NCBI RefSeq assembly: GCF_900129245.1
Contig: NZ_FQUT01000012.1
Coordinates: forward strand, 78,653-142,652
Source: Chryseobacterium arachidis
GTDB lineage: Bacteria > Bacteroidota > Bacteroidia > Flavobacteriales > Weeksellaceae
Length of the DNA: 64,000 bases
Direction of reading: 5' to 3'
This document shows, piece after piece, positions 27,871-37,269 of this stretch. Under the pieces are notes generated by a model, which had not been told where the DNA came from, ran no database searches, and worked only from the letters and a program-made list of their open reading frames with translations. Position 1 is the stretch's first letter. Each line of letters starts with the position of its first letter. The position numbers and the translations under genes are program-made.

Positions 27871-27894
27871 AAAAAAGACAGCCATTCGGCTGCC
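27871..27894 (-). terminator. Intrinsic terminator after the tra operon
   Basis: Reading on the minus strand, GGCAGCC (27888-27894) pairs with GGCTGTC (27877-27883, one G-T pair) over a four-base loop, and a run of six T follows (27871-27876). It lies 55 bases beyond the traQ stop and closes the traE-traQ transcript. Confidence 0.75.
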
Positions 27895-27948
27895 TTCCTT
27901 AAGTTTCCCTCTGGTAGTATAGGATCACATGTTGCAAAGATAGAAAGC

Positions 27949-28413
27949 TTAGCGAATCGGAGGTGTAAGTTTTTTGTTGTTAAACTGAAAATTCAGCTGC
28001 TTCTCATTTCCAAAACCATCCACGATCCAAACATCAAAGTTCTGAGAGACGATTGACTTTGATAAATAATACAGTCGAAATTCCCTATCCAAAAGCGGAT
28101 ACAGATCATTCGGCAGATAGGGCTTTAAAGGAAGCTGCCGCAATGAACCATCACCCTCATTTTGAAAGTACCGTATATAAAACTGATTACCATTATAATT
28201 TCCATTTGATACGATGGTGATTCTAATTTCGACGGTTTCACCAGTACCGATTTCTTTTGGCACCGGCATAACCTTTACTTCAAATGGAAACACCTCCTGG
28301 ACATCCAGATTGTCCTTCTCACAGCTGTAACACGACAGGATGAATAACATTGCCGCTACCCCATACCACAAGCTGTATAATCCCTTTTTACTATTATCTA
28401 TAACATTTTTCAT
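27949..28413 (-). CDS. traQ: Conjugative transfer protein TraQ (DUF3872)
   Basis: 154 residues. An N-terminal hydrophobic segment ends in a lipobox-like LSCYSC (about residues 26-31), followed by the DUF3872 core: FEVKVMPVPKEIGTGETVEI, then FYIRYFQNEGDGSL and a DLYPLLDREFRLYYLS segment. DUF3872 is the TraQ family of CTnDOT-type elements. It is the last gene of the transfer operon, 12 bases after traO. The role of TraQ is not well defined; a periplasmic or lipid-anchored accessory is likely. Confidence 0.88.
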   Translation of the reverse strand: MKNVIDNSKKGLYSLWYGVAAMLFILSCYSCEKDNLDVQEVFPFEVKVMPVPKEIGTGETVEIRITIVSNGNYNGNQFYIRYFQNEGDGSLRQLPLKPYLPNDLYPLLDREFRLYYLSKSIVSQNFDVWIVDGFGNEKQLNFQFNNKKLTPPIR

Positions 28414-28425
28414 AAGCTAATATTT

Positions 28426-28983
28426 TTAAAAATTAATGCGGAGCCCTACTCCTGATGATGGTCTGAATTTTTCAAGGTCCGTACCCCAGAGCACCCTGAG
28501 ACGACCTTGCACCATAAAAACTATCCTGTCTGAGAGATAGGTCTCCAGCGATAATCTGCCTGCCGTACCAAAGACAAACTGATTTTTGCTATGCAGCACA
28601 GCACCATCAATTAGTGTACTGTCACCCTTATTCACCACTTCAAAGCCGCCAACTGCCGCCAGTCCGGCATTCAGGGTAATAAACTTTCTGTTGTCTGAGA
28701 AGAGCTGAAGACTGTAACCCATCTCGCCAAGATAGCTTTTGATAGGAATCTTCCACTGCTTATAATCCGTATTTCGACTCTGAAATTCCGCAGCCCAGAT
28801 CCAGTAATTTCCATACCTTCCGAAACTGTTCAGTGTGATATTGAAGTAATAATTATTACTAATATCCTTATCAGATAATATTCCGGCATTTACTTCAACA
28901 GCCTTTTGTCGGTATATCATGCGCTGGGCATATCCGCTGATGCTTACTAGTCCCAACATTAAAATCATGAGATATTTTTTCAT
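28426..28983 (-). CDS. traO: Conjugative transposon protein TraO
   Basis: 185 residues. A signal peptide (ending near SGYAQ) is followed by a short beta-barrel-like sequence with alternating aromatic strands and a C-terminal aromatic residue (SSGVGLRINF), consistent with an outer-membrane protein. The family is PF10626-like TraO of Bacteroidota conjugative transposons. The ATG at 28983 is 7 bases beyond the traN stop at 28991, so the two are translated from a common message. TraO is expected to be part of the outer-membrane face of the mating channel. Confidence 0.9.
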   Translation of the reverse strand: MKKYLMILMLGLVSISGYAQRMIYRQKAVEVNAGILSDKDISNNYYFNITLNSFGRYGNYWIWAAEFQSRNTDYKQWKIPIKSYLGEMGYSLQLFSDNRKFITLNAGLAAVGGFEVVNKGDSTLIDGAVLHSKNQFVFGTAGRLSLETYLSDRIVFMVQGRLRVLWGTDLEKFRPSSGVGLRINF

Positions 28984-28990
28984 AGCCTGT

Positions 28991-29875
28991 CTATTGATTT
29001 ACTTTGATGTTCATTTCGGATACTGGCTTCGCATTTACGAGATCCGAATTTTCAATTTCCAAAACCTGACTCCTTGCACCATTCTGTTCAAATATTTCTA
29101 TTCGCAGCAACTGGCTGTCAGTAATTGTAAACTGGTCAAGCAGAACAACATTACCGGCAGTACTTTTATCCGGTACAACCTGTAACATCGGATACTCACG
29201 CAGGAGTAGCAACTGTCTTTCCTGGGATACCGTTCTTTTTGCGACCTGCTTATCGACAATTTTAAAAGTGCAGAAGTCCACAGCAAACGGAACATTGGAT
29301 TTATTCTTCAATACCAAATGAAAATAAAATTTCCCGTTATGTACATAGATCCCATTCAAAAGCAGCTGAACGCCATATGAACGCGAAGCAATATGACGGA
29401 TATATCTTCTGTTGCGATCGTATATCGTTTTAAGAACGGCTTCGGTAAGGGATGGGGCATTAAAACCAAGTTCCTCAAACTGTACACTGCTGCTACCTTC
29501 CCGCTCCCCTTCATGTTGCATTTTGACCAGATCATAATTTAAATTTGGCGGATCCGGGCTGTAAGTCACATTGAAACTGTAAAATTTACCATCCTCGGTG
29601 ATGACACTAAAGTTCGTTTCCTCCTGAAAATCTTTTACTGCAGCTTTTACCCGAAGGACATTCTGCGCGTCCTCCGCTTTTGCAGCAATCAGGTAATCTG
29701 ATCCCAGATCAGCGTACCGGATAGCTACGGGGAAAATAAGGTGGCTGGTTTTGTTGTAGGTAACTTCTAGCCTATAGGGTTCTACCCTTCCCGCTTCAAG
29801 GGACTGCTGGCCGAAAGTTTTGAAAAACAACCCTACAAAAAGTACCATTGCCAGGATATGTTTTATTGATTTCAT
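28991..29875 (-). CDS. traN: Conjugative transposon protein TraN (VirB9-like, DUF4138)
   Basis: 294 residues with a signal peptide (MKSIKHILAMVLFVGLFFKTFGQ). The body shows the DUF4138 pattern: YNKTSHLIFPVAIRYADLGSDYLIA, then an immunoglobulin-like region with YGVQLLLNGIYVHNGKFYFHLVLKNKSNVPF in part. TraN is the VirB9 counterpart, an outer-membrane-complex component that interacts with TraM/VirB10 and TraO. It lies between traM and traO, in the standard CTnDOT order. Confidence 0.92.
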   Translation of the reverse strand: MKSIKHILAMVLFVGLFFKTFGQQSLEAGRVEPYRLEVTYNKTSHLIFPVAIRYADLGSDYLIAAKAEDAQNVLRVKAAVKDFQEETNFSVITEDGKFYSFNVTYSPDPPNLNYDLVKMQHEGEREGSSSVQFEELGFNAPSLTEAVLKTIYDRNRRYIRHIASRSYGVQLLLNGIYVHNGKFYFHLVLKNKSNVPFAVDFCTFKIVDKQVAKRTVSQERQLLLLREYPMLQVVPDKSTAGNVVLLDQFTITDSQLLRIEIFEQNGARSQVLEIENSDLVNAKPVSEMNIKVNQ

Positions 29876-29897
29876 ATTGTAAAATTTAGTTTTATTA

Positions 29898-31253
29898 TTA
29901 TTTTTTGGTCAATAGCAGAACCGGAAGTCCTGCATTCAGGGTTACTTTGGTAGCTCGAAGCTTTTTGGAAAAAAAGCCGGAGACACCCTGTATCAGTCCA
30001 CGGCTAAGATCTCCCGTAATCTGTTGCCCTGCCGATCTGGACATGGAGATATTCATCCCGGAGCTTTGACTCATATTGGCAGCTATCTCAGCCGCTGCGC
30101 TTACTTCATCGGACCGTGGTATGGCGAGCCCCAGCTGACCATCAAGCCCATACACCAGAATTTCTACAGGAATTATATTTCCCTTTACCTCAACAGAAGA
30201 TACTTTGAGCTGCAGTCTGTTTCCCTGGAATTTTGTTTCCGCCACGATTTCGGTTCCCTTTAGAACAGATTTTCCAGCGATCATCGCGCTTTCAGAAAGC
30301 CTCAGCTTGACAGATCCTTCCCCGGTAATCGTCTTGGTTTCCATCACGATCGCCCGGATGCTGTTCTTTTCAATTTCACCAGCATTGATTTCACCGGTCG
30401 TTATAAAACTCCTATTACGATCCTCATGCAATCCTGCCAAGAAACTTGAGTCGTCAGGCTCCCTGTAAAGCGCTGAGACGACATTTTTTTTTGCATTCTT
30501 TAAGCCTTCTGTTTTTTTCACTTTGACGATCTCACTGTATTTTTTTGTTCCCACAGTATCCACCGGAACTTCCGCTTTTGCAGTTCCATTCATCAGACCT
30601 TGCGGTACCGAACCTGTCGGTAAATATTTAGAGGCCATTTCATAGGACTTTTCCATTAAAGTCAGCTGATCCTTTATCGTTGGGGTCGCAGGGACATCTC
30701 TGTCGGAAAGCCTTTCCTTAAGCTGATCGACCTGCCTGCGCAACTGCAGCTTCTCTCTATCGTCATCTCTGTAAAATGAACTAAGGGTCTGCTGTGCATT
30801 TTGGTAACTGTTCAAGGAGCCGCCCGCATATCCTGAAGAATTTGAGTTGCCCGAAAATCCCGAACTTTGATTTTGGAGGGGATTTCCTGAATTCGCACCC
30901 GAATTGCTGTCTGCACCACTGTTCCAATAGTCAGACAGGGACATCAGAGCATTTCGTTTTGCCTCCTCCCTTTCTTCGATCATTTCCTTTTCATATGCTT
31001 TCTGCTTATCAGACTGCAAACCCTTATCTGTTGCCTCAGGTACTGCATTTTTCAATCCTGCATCCAGATTTTCCTGCTGCTCTGACTTCGGTTTAAAAAT
31101 CAGATAAAGGCAGGCAAAAAATACAATCCCCATCAGTCCAAAAATTAAAGGTTTCTTTAGTTTCTCGCCTTTTGAGCCCTCCCCAGCACTGTTTTCTAAA
31201 GAACTGCCATCATCTACAATCAGGCTCACTCTCTTATTTTCTTTCTCTTCCAT
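29898..31253 (-). CDS. traM: Conjugative transposon protein TraM (VirB10-like)
   Basis: 451 residues. A cytoplasmic N-terminus is followed by one membrane segment (about 36-53, PLIFGLMGIVFFACLYLIF). A long, polar, Asn/Ser/Gly-rich linker (about 60-190) spans the periplasm. The conserved C-terminal domain (about 290-451, VMETKTITGEGSVKLRLSES and VLKGTEIVAET) corresponds to PF12508 TraM. It would bridge the inner and outer membranes of the type IV secretion channel. The start overlaps the end of traL by 20 bases. Confidence 0.92.
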   Translation of the reverse strand: MEEKENKRVSLIVDDGSSLENSAGEGSKGEKLKKPLIFGLMGIVFFACLYLIFKPKSEQQENLDAGLKNAVPEATDKGLQSDKQKAYEKEMIEEREEAKRNALMSLSDYWNSGADSNSGANSGNPLQNQSSGFSGNSNSSGYAGGSLNSYQNAQQTLSSFYRDDDREKLQLRRQVDQLKERLSDRDVPATPTIKDQLTLMEKSYEMASKYLPTGSVPQGLMNGTAKAEVPVDTVGTKKYSEIVKVKKTEGLKNAKKNVVSALYREPDDSSFLAGLHEDRNRSFITTGEINAGEIEKNSIRAIVMETKTITGEGSVKLRLSESAMIAGKSVLKGTEIVAETKFQGNRLQLKVSSVEVKGNIIPVEILVYGLDGQLGLAIPRSDEVSAAAEIAANMSQSSGMNISMSRSAGQQITGDLSRGLIQGVSGFFSKKLRATKVTLNAGLPVLLLTKK

Positions 31254-31521
31254 TTTCGCTATTTTTTGAGTTAGTCAACACAGAGTCCTTATCCTCAGAC
31301 CGATCCTTTAATACGCCAGAGGAATTGATATGCTCAATGGTCATATGGCCCTCTTCACGCCCGAGATCATAACATACCTTAACCAGTACACCGATTCCTA
31401 CGATCAGATAAAAACCAAAGAGCAGGATGACATACCGGAACTGAGTTTTTAAAGGCAGGTCACGCCATTTCAAATCGAGCTTTTCTAATGTTTCTTCTAT
31501 TTTTTTTCTAAAATTTTTCAT
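31234..31521 (-). CDS. traL: Conjugative transfer protein TraL (DUF3989)
   Basis: 95 residues from the ATG at 31521; an upstream in-frame start at 31581 would overlap traK and is less likely. One membrane segment is visible (about 29-51, YVILLFGFYLIVGIGVLVKVCYDL), with a charged C-terminal tail. The position between traK and traM and the single-TM architecture are those of TraL in CTnDOT-type elements. Confidence 0.85.
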   Translation of the reverse strand: MKNFRKKIEETLEKLDLKWRDLPLKTQFRYVILLFGFYLIVGIGVLVKVCYDLGREEGHMTIEHINSSGVLKDRSEDKDSVLTNSKNSENGRERK

Positions 31522-31558
31522 ACGTTCTGTCTTATTGTAAGTGAATGTTTGGCTGTTA

Positions 31559-32182
31559 TTACCTCTCGATAACTTCTTCATCTTTATTGGAGATCACTGC
31601 AAACTTCAGGATCTGAAACCCCTGTGGATTACTGTCCGAACGGACACTGTTCAAAAGGTTGCATGAAGTCACAAGGCTCCTGCGGGTAAGGTTGCTTGAC
31701 CGGATGATAAACTGCTTGGCATAGGATGTTACGGTGTACGGATAGGTATTAAAGTTGCAGACCACACTGTCAACCTCAACTCTCTGCTGGACATTCCCTG
31801 AAATAATCCTATTGTAGTATCCCTTTTCAGAAAGATCCCGGTAATAATCAAAGGCACTTTTGTCAGCAAGATCAAAGGCTCTCTTCATATTGCTTTCAAT
31901 GGCAGCTTTGTCAGGTGCCAGCGTGAAAAACAGTTCATGGAACCTTCGTACATGCTCCCTGGCTTCAACCGGTCTGTTAATGGAGGCATCCTGAGAAAGT
32001 GCCAGCATCAGTGATTTTCCCTGATCCAATACATAGATCTTCTCACGTTGCTCTTTGGCAAATGCATAAGATTTCCAAATGGCAAAAACAGTCACCCCTG
32101 CACATAAGAATGCGAATACTATGGCATACAATCTGATCTGCTTAAAGCTGTTTTCTATATTTCTAAGTGTCTTGAATTCCAT
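31559..32182 (-). CDS. traK: Conjugative transposon protein TraK (VirB8-like)
   Basis: 207 residues: a short cytoplasmic tail, a membrane segment (about 17-38, LYAIVFAFLCAGVTVFAIW), and a periplasmic domain with the VirB8/TraK pattern (VREHVRRF-like REHVRRFHELFFTL, then DYYRDLSEKGYYNRIISGNVQQRVEVDSVVCNF in part). It nucleates the inner-membrane complex of the secretion system. It is 6 bases from traJ. Confidence 0.93.
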   Translation of the reverse strand: MEFKTLRNIENSFKQIRLYAIVFAFLCAGVTVFAIWKSYAFAKEQREKIYVLDQGKSLMLALSQDASINRPVEAREHVRRFHELFFTLAPDKAAIESNMKRAFDLADKSAFDYYRDLSEKGYYNRIISGNVQQRVEVDSVVCNFNTYPYTVTSYAKQFIIRSSNLTRRSLVTSCNLLNSVRSDSNPQGFQILKFAVISNKDEEVIER

Positions 32183-32188
32183 GGCTCA

Positions 32189-33205
32189 CTAGTTTTTTTG
32201 TTCTCCACCTTTGTTCTGCAACAGTTCACCGGAAATACCACCCGCTACGGCTCCTGCTCCTGCTGCCGCCACATTTCCACTTCGCATAGCCGTCTGACTC
32301 ACATTTCTCGTAAAGTTACCTGCACCTCCGGCCTGAATGATCCAACCGGTAACTGTAGGGATCGTGAAGTATCCTACGATACCGATAATCATAAAAATGA
32401 CGTAGACCGTATTGCTGGTATCCGGAATAAAGGTGGGGTCATTCAGCATTTCGATATCCCGCTCTAGGATCAATGACTGTATTTTGGCCAACATCGCACT
32501 GAACATATCCGCGACAGGTAACCATAAATAAACACTGATATATCGCGTTAGCCACTGGGTGAGTGTACTCTGAAAACCATCCCAGACAGATATCGCAAAT
32601 GCGATGGGGCCAAGAATGGATAGAACGATCAGAAAGAAGGTTCTTATTGTATCGATCACTAAAGCGGCAGCCTGAAATAAAATTTCTAAAAGCTCCCTGA
32701 ACCATCTTTTTGTAGCCTGTTCCATATTGTAAGCAGAGCGATCCATATACATGCCTGCCATCGTAACCAGATCATTCGGTGACCATCCCAGGTCATCGAG
32801 CTTCTTGTCAAATTCTTCATTGTTCACCAGATAGGCTGTTTCCGGATTTCGGAGCATGGCTTCCTTTTCGAGCAGATCTTTCTGCTGCTGTAATTTATTA
32901 AGATCAAGGATCTGGCTGTCCAGCATTCCGTGTGTTCCTTTTACCACCGGACTTAAAACACCGTTGATCGTTCCAAGTACGATGGTCGGAAAAAACATGA
33001 TGCAAAGTCCAATCGCAAATGGTCTTAACAGCGGAAAAACATCAATCGGTTCTGCGCGGCTCAGTGCCTGCCATACCTTGAGGGCAACATAAAAGAGCGC
33101 TCCCAGACCCGCTACCCCTTTTGCTACTGTAGCCATCGTTGCCGACAGCGGCAGCATTTCATCATAGAGCCCTCGTAGGAGCTCATGTAGATTATTAAAT
33201 TCCAT
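32189..33205 (-). CDS. traJ: Conjugative transposon protein TraJ (VirB6/TrbL-like)
   Basis: 338 residues with about six membrane segments: near 20-42, 60-80, 185-205, 210-230, 275-300, plus a weaker one. The C-terminus is Ala/Gly-rich (RSGNVAAAGAGAVAGGISGEL). Polytopic membrane proteins of this kind form the inner-membrane channel part of the mating apparatus. It lies between traI and traK with gaps of 11 and 6 bases. Confidence 0.92.
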   Translation of the reverse strand: MEFNNLHELLRGLYDEMLPLSATMATVAKGVAGLGALFYVALKVWQALSRAEPIDVFPLLRPFAIGLCIMFFPTIVLGTINGVLSPVVKGTHGMLDSQILDLNKLQQQKDLLEKEAMLRNPETAYLVNNEEFDKKLDDLGWSPNDLVTMAGMYMDRSAYNMEQATKRWFRELLEILFQAAALVIDTIRTFFLIVLSILGPIAFAISVWDGFQSTLTQWLTRYISVYLWLPVADMFSAMLAKIQSLILERDIEMLNDPTFIPDTSNTVYVIFMIIGIVGYFTIPTVTGWIIQAGGAGNFTRNVSQTAMRSGNVAAAGAGAVAGGISGELLQNKGGEQKN

Positions 33206-33216
33206 AGCAGCTAAGT

Positions 33217-33849
33217 TTACCAGTATTTTTGTCCTGAAGTCCCATACAGTTCCATCACCCTTTTTGTATTGTTCTGCTTTTTAGCTCGAAGGATACTCAC
33301 GGATATGTTCTTACCGGTATAATATCTTACCAGGCTGTGATACTCTTTGACTTCCTTGTATACCCTGTCAATGATTTCCATACGTTCCTTGTCATTGAGC
33401 GAAAGAGTACTTGATGTGACAATTTCCTTGAGTTCCTTTAACAATGCCGTACTCTCATTGAGCAATGCCGAATATCCGTTCCCGATTGCCATAAGCTCAT
33501 CGGCAGAAAAATTCTTATCATTGAGCATTTTGCCGAAATTATTGACATACATACTGCTCACATCGCCTACAAGGAGCACCGTCTGCTGAACTTTTCGCGC
33601 ATCTTTGACCAGATTGTTCACCTCTTTCAGTTTGTCATAATATTCCTTACCCTGCTCATAGACTTTTTTAACTTCATTGAAGTTCTTGACCACATTGGAA
33701 ACGGTACCGGAGGTCTGTACGATCTCATTGGCACTGTTGAGCACACCGGAAATCAGGTTTCCGGGATCCGTTACCACCCATTGTGCATTGGCTTTTTGTG
33801 AAATGGTGAATGTGATAACCATCATCACAGTTAGAATTAGATTTTTCAT
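33217..33849 (-). CDS. traI: Conjugative transfer protein TraI (DUF4141, VirB5-like)
   Basis: 210 residues with a signal peptide (MKNLILTVMMVITFTISQKANAQ) and a largely helical mature protein (VVKNFNEVKKVYEQGKEYYDKLKEVNNL). In this context it is TraI of Bacteroidota elements, not the F-plasmid relaxase of the same name. VirB5-like proteins are minor pilus or surface components. The gene lies 30 bases after traG. Confidence 0.9.
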   Translation of the reverse strand: MKNLILTVMMVITFTISQKANAQWVVTDPGNLISGVLNSANEIVQTSGTVSNVVKNFNEVKKVYEQGKEYYDKLKEVNNLVKDARKVQQTVLLVGDVSSMYVNNFGKMLNDKNFSADELMAIGNGYSALLNESTALLKELKEIVTSSTLSLNDKERMEIIDRVYKEVKEYHSLVRYYTGKNISVSILRAKKQNNTKRVMELYGTSGQKYW

Positions 33850-33879
33850 TGCGTAATTTTTTTGATTGTTATTGATTGA

Positions 33880-36393
33880 TTAATTGTCTTTGGATTCAAG
33901 CCCCTTGATTCTTTTCAGGGATATTTTCTTAATAGCACCTTCCACATCACCGCCCATCTCATGGGCAAGGTTCATAACCTCCATTTTCTCGGATTCCTCT
34001 GTGGTGTAGGCCAGATATTCCTGAGTGCTTACCTCAGTAGCGTAAACGGCCGAGTGCGTTCCGCCAAGTCCGATCCAGACCTCTTTGTAAAGCCTTGATG
34101 GGTCATTATCCTGATTGATGGATAGAATTTGAGACTTTTCGCGTTCCGTTAGCCCCAGCATGTTCTGGATCTCATCAAACTTATTGGCATACTTGCGCTG
34201 GTCAAGAAGAATCTTGCAGTCTGAATTGTTGATGATGCTTTCCCTGACGATCGGCGAATGGATAATGTCATCCACTTCCTGGGTAACAACTACCGCCTCA
34301 CCAAAGAACTTTCTTACCGTTTTAAACAGGTATTTCAGATATTCAGCCATCCCTTCTTTGGCAATGGCTTTCCAGGCTTCTTCAATTAAAATCATCTTTC
34401 GGATCCCTTTCAGCCTACGCATCTTGTTGATAAAAGTCTCCATAATGATGATGGTCACAACCGGAAAGAGCACCTTATGATCCTTGATGGCATCGATTTC
34501 AAAAACGATAAACCGTTTGGTCAAAAGATCCATCTGTTTTTCGGAGTTTAAGAGATAATCATATTCTCCGCCACGGTAATAGGGCTCCAGCACATTCAGG
34601 AAATTCGCCAGATCAAAATCCTTTTCACGGACCTCTTTCTGTTCAATGATCTTTTTGTAGTCCCCTTTTACATAGTCGTAGAACCCGTTGAAACAGGGAT
34701 ATTCATTACTGCTTTTTATGCGCTCAATGTATCCCGAGACCGCATTGGACAGTGCCACCTCCTCGCTCCTTTTGGGAGCCTCATCATCACGCTTCCACAA
34801 AGTGAGAATAAGAGTTTTGATACTTTCCTTCTTTTCGATATCAAAAATTCCGTCGTCAGTGTAAAAAGGATTGAAAGCAATCGGGTTGTCTTCCGTATAG
34901 GTGAAATAAACCCCATCCTCTCCTTTGGTCTTGCCTCTGATCAGCTCACACAATCCCTGGTAACTGTTTCCGGTATCCACCAGAAGCACATGGGTACCCT
35001 GTTCGTAATACTGCCTGACCATATGATTGGTAAAAAATGACTTGCCGCTTCCACTGGGTCCCAAAATAAATTTGTTCCTATTGGTGATGATCCCTTTCTT
35101 CATCGGAAGGTCAGAGATATCCACATGGATCGGTTTACCGGTAAGACGGTCAGCCAGCTTGATACCAAATGGTGAAAGTGAATTCTGGTAATTGGTTTCC
35201 TCGGTAAAGAAGCAAAGTGCAGGTTCAATAAAAGTGTAATAACTTTCTTCTGCAGGAAAGTCGCCTGCATTACCCGGAATTCCTGCCCAGAACAGCGTTG
35301 CCGCATCAATGGTATTATGCCTCGGTTTACATTCCATTAGCGCAAGTGAACTACCAACGTCATTCTTAAGCTGCTTGAGCTCTTCGCGATCCTCCGACCA
35401 TGCAAAAACATTGAAGTGCGCACGGATGGACGGCGAACCGTGGGAATGGGCTTCGTTGAGATAACGCTCAATCCATTCCTTGTTGATCTGGTTAGCCCTG
35501 CTGTAACGCGCAAGGGAATGCATATTCCGGGCTGACTTTTCAAACTTCTTTAGATTCTCGGTACTGTTATCTATAAAAAGATACTGGTTGTAGATGTGGT
35601 CACAGCTGAGCATCAGGCCTACCGGTGCGGAGAATGATAGCATACAGTCACTCCGGTCAGTCGATAAACGGTCATAGCGTTTGGATTCTGAGACAGTCAC
35701 GGGAAGGTCATCGGTATCTGAAAGCGTGTGAAGCACCATCCTTTTATTTCCGATCCGAAGTTCTTCTGCTCCCAAAGCCATATCCTGCAGCGGCACATTA
35801 TTCCTTCGGTCCAGACTAAAATACTGCGCTAAAATACCACTATCGTGTTCTCCTCCTAAAATAGCATCTTCATTAAGCTGATGCATTTTCACATAACCAC
35901 TGTCATTGATGATCCGCTGGAACTGTGATACTGCCTCTACAAAATGACGCATACCCTCTTTATCCTTGATTTCCTTAGGAATGAGATTGCCTTTGCACAG
36001 ACTACTGAAATTGCTCTGCATCCGCATTCTTTCCCTGGTTGTTTTTGTCAGGAACAGATAACAGTAATGATTTAAAAATGGACGCTCATTAAAGTGCTGC
36101 TGGTAGGATCTTGAAAGAAAACTGTGCTCCTCCTTTTCCAGATCAGGACTATAACTTTCCTTCAGATACCAGTCCTGTTTATGGACAATACTGAAATCCG
36201 GCAACGTTTTAACCGCCTTATTCCAGGATGAATGGATGGCTTCATAAACATCCGCTCCTACGGTAAAAAGCTCGGGAAGCAAAACCAGAAAACATAAGGT
36301 GATATCGCCTTCCTTGGAAATGATACAGTTATTTTCCACTGCCAGCAGCGGAAATCTGCTTTCCAGCGTCGTTGTTCTACTGCTGTTTCTCAT
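33880..36393 (-). CDS. traG: TraG, VirB4-like conjugation ATPase
   Basis: 837 residues. Walker A is GPSGSGKSF (about 443-451) and Walker B is KMILIEEAWKAI (about 664-675). The N-terminal 400 residues are the VirB4-type domain (FPLLAVENNCIISKEGDITLCF at the start). It powers substrate transfer and pilus assembly from the cytoplasmic face. The name follows CTnDOT and should not be confused with the coupling protein of other systems. The start overlaps traF by 17 bases. Confidence 0.95.
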   Translation of the reverse strand: MRNSSRTTTLESRFPLLAVENNCIISKEGDITLCFLVLLPELFTVGADVYEAIHSSWNKAVKTLPDFSIVHKQDWYLKESYSPDLEKEEHSFLSRSYQQHFNERPFLNHYCYLFLTKTTRERMRMQSNFSSLCKGNLIPKEIKDKEGMRHFVEAVSQFQRIINDSGYVKMHQLNEDAILGGEHDSGILAQYFSLDRRNNVPLQDMALGAEELRIGNKRMVLHTLSDTDDLPVTVSESKRYDRLSTDRSDCMLSFSAPVGLMLSCDHIYNQYLFIDNSTENLKKFEKSARNMHSLARYSRANQINKEWIERYLNEAHSHGSPSIRAHFNVFAWSEDREELKQLKNDVGSSLALMECKPRHNTIDAATLFWAGIPGNAGDFPAEESYYTFIEPALCFFTEETNYQNSLSPFGIKLADRLTGKPIHVDISDLPMKKGIITNRNKFILGPSGSGKSFFTNHMVRQYYEQGTHVLLVDTGNSYQGLCELIRGKTKGEDGVYFTYTEDNPIAFNPFYTDDGIFDIEKKESIKTLILTLWKRDDEAPKRSEEVALSNAVSGYIERIKSSNEYPCFNGFYDYVKGDYKKIIEQKEVREKDFDLANFLNVLEPYYRGGEYDYLLNSEKQMDLLTKRFIVFEIDAIKDHKVLFPVVTIIIMETFINKMRRLKGIRKMILIEEAWKAIAKEGMAEYLKYLFKTVRKFFGEAVVVTQEVDDIIHSPIVRESIINNSDCKILLDQRKYANKFDEIQNMLGLTEREKSQILSINQDNDPSRLYKEVWIGLGGTHSAVYATEVSTQEYLAYTTEESEKMEVMNLAHEMGGDVEGAIKKISLKRIKGLESKDN

Positions 36394-36721
36394 GATCTCT
36401 GGATTTTGATTTTACACGCAATAATTCCTGTACAGGCTTACGGCAGCTGATATACTGCGGATGTTTCCGTTTGGCACCAAGCTTCATCAATCCGTATTCG
36501 CCGTACCTGCTATTCAGGGAAAAGGTTTTCCAGATGATCAGTGAAGCGGCGCCGATGCCAAATGATAGGCAGACATACATATTGGTTCCGGCCATGTAAA
36601 GGATCATCAGCAGAATTAATACGGTCAGCAAGCCGCCTGCAAAAATGAACAGATACTGTGCTTTCAGCCCTTTGAACTCGACCGTCCTTCCTATTCCTTT
36701 ATTGATGCTATATTGTTTCAT
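36377..36721 (-). CDS. traF: Conjugative transfer protein TraF (DUF4133)
   Basis: 114 residues from the ATG at 36721. The open frame extends further upstream, but the extra residues have no family similarity and run into the traE 3' end. DUF4133 features: IGRTVEFKGLKAQYLFIFAGGLL at the start, two adjacent membrane segments (about 23-45 and 50-68), and RYGEYGLMKLGAKRKHPQYI near the end. It corresponds to VirB3-like small membrane proteins that associate with TraG. Confidence 0.92.
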   Translation of the reverse strand: MKQYSINKGIGRTVEFKGLKAQYLFIFAGGLLTVLILLMILYMAGTNMYVCLSFGIGAASLIIWKTFSLNSRYGEYGLMKLGAKRKHPQYISCRKPVQELLRVKSKSRDHEKQQ

Positions 36722-36771
36722 TTTTATTGATTTAAAAATTGTTGATAGAATCTTTGAAGGATAATCTCTTC

Positions 36772-37080
36772 CTACAGGAAGAAGGATCTTAAAATCGTTG
36801 CCGCAACGATCAGGAAAATACAGGCACCAAACCATGATGCCGCAGTCTTTGAAGTATCGGGATCACCTGAACTGAATTTGTTATACACCTTCACCCCACC
36901 AATGAGACCGACTACAGCTCCGATCGCGTAAATGAGTTTCGTAGCCGGATCAAAATAAGAGGTAACCATCTGTGTCGCTTCCTGAATACCCGCAGCGCCA
37001 TTTCCCTGTGCAAAAGCCCCATTACTGACGAGCGAAATAAACAGGAACGCCAGCAAAATTTTTTGTCTTGATTTTTTCAT
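36772..37080 (-). CDS. traE: Conjugative transfer protein TraE (DUF4134, VirB2-like)
   Basis: 102 residues. A signal sequence (KILLAFLFISLVSNGAFAQ) precedes two membrane segments, KLIYAIGAVVGLIGGVKVYNKF and a final AASWFGACIFLIVAATILRSFF. Between them lies the SSGDPDTSKTA loop typical of DUF4134. It is the pilin-like component and the first gene of the traE-traQ operon. Confidence 0.92.
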   Translation of the reverse strand: MKKSRQKILLAFLFISLVSNGAFAQGNGAAGIQEATQMVTSYFDPATKLIYAIGAVVGLIGGVKVYNKFSSGDPDTSKTAASWFGACIFLIVAATILRSFFL

Positions 37081-37106
37081 GTTTCATTACATTTTAGTTT
37101 GTAATA

Positions 37107-37120
37107 CCCGCCTGTGCGGG
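37107..37120 (-). promoter_or_regulatory. Small GC hairpin in the traE leader
   Basis: CCCGC (37107-37111) and GCGGG (37116-37120) form five GC pairs over a four-base loop, 27-40 bases before the traE start in an otherwise AT-rich leader. It may influence translation or mRNA stability. Confidence 0.35.
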
Positions 37121-37224
37121 CTTGGAAACAAAGGTGTTGCAGATAGTATCGGATTGGGGGTCAGCTGGTATCAGACGTACTAAGTTTGCCGTTATTGTCC
37201 TAATCGGAGTTCGGAAAAAGCCAT

Positions 37225-37254
37225 AAAAAACCGCCAGACTTTCAAGTCTGGCGG
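37225..37254 (-). terminator. Terminator upstream of the traE operon
   Basis: A perfect 11-bp stem (CCGCCAGACTT at 37231-37241, AAGTCTGGCGG at 37244-37254) is followed on the minus strand by TTTTTT. It lies 15 bases beyond the stop of the gene at 37270 and separates the traA-side transcript from the traE-traQ operon. Confidence 0.8.
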
Positions 37255-37269
37255 CTACACTTCCCTGGG

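Noticed and set aside
36377..36835. Longer form of traF (152 residues)
   Set aside because: The N-terminal extension reads through the traE 3' end in another frame; ATG 36721 fits DUF4133.
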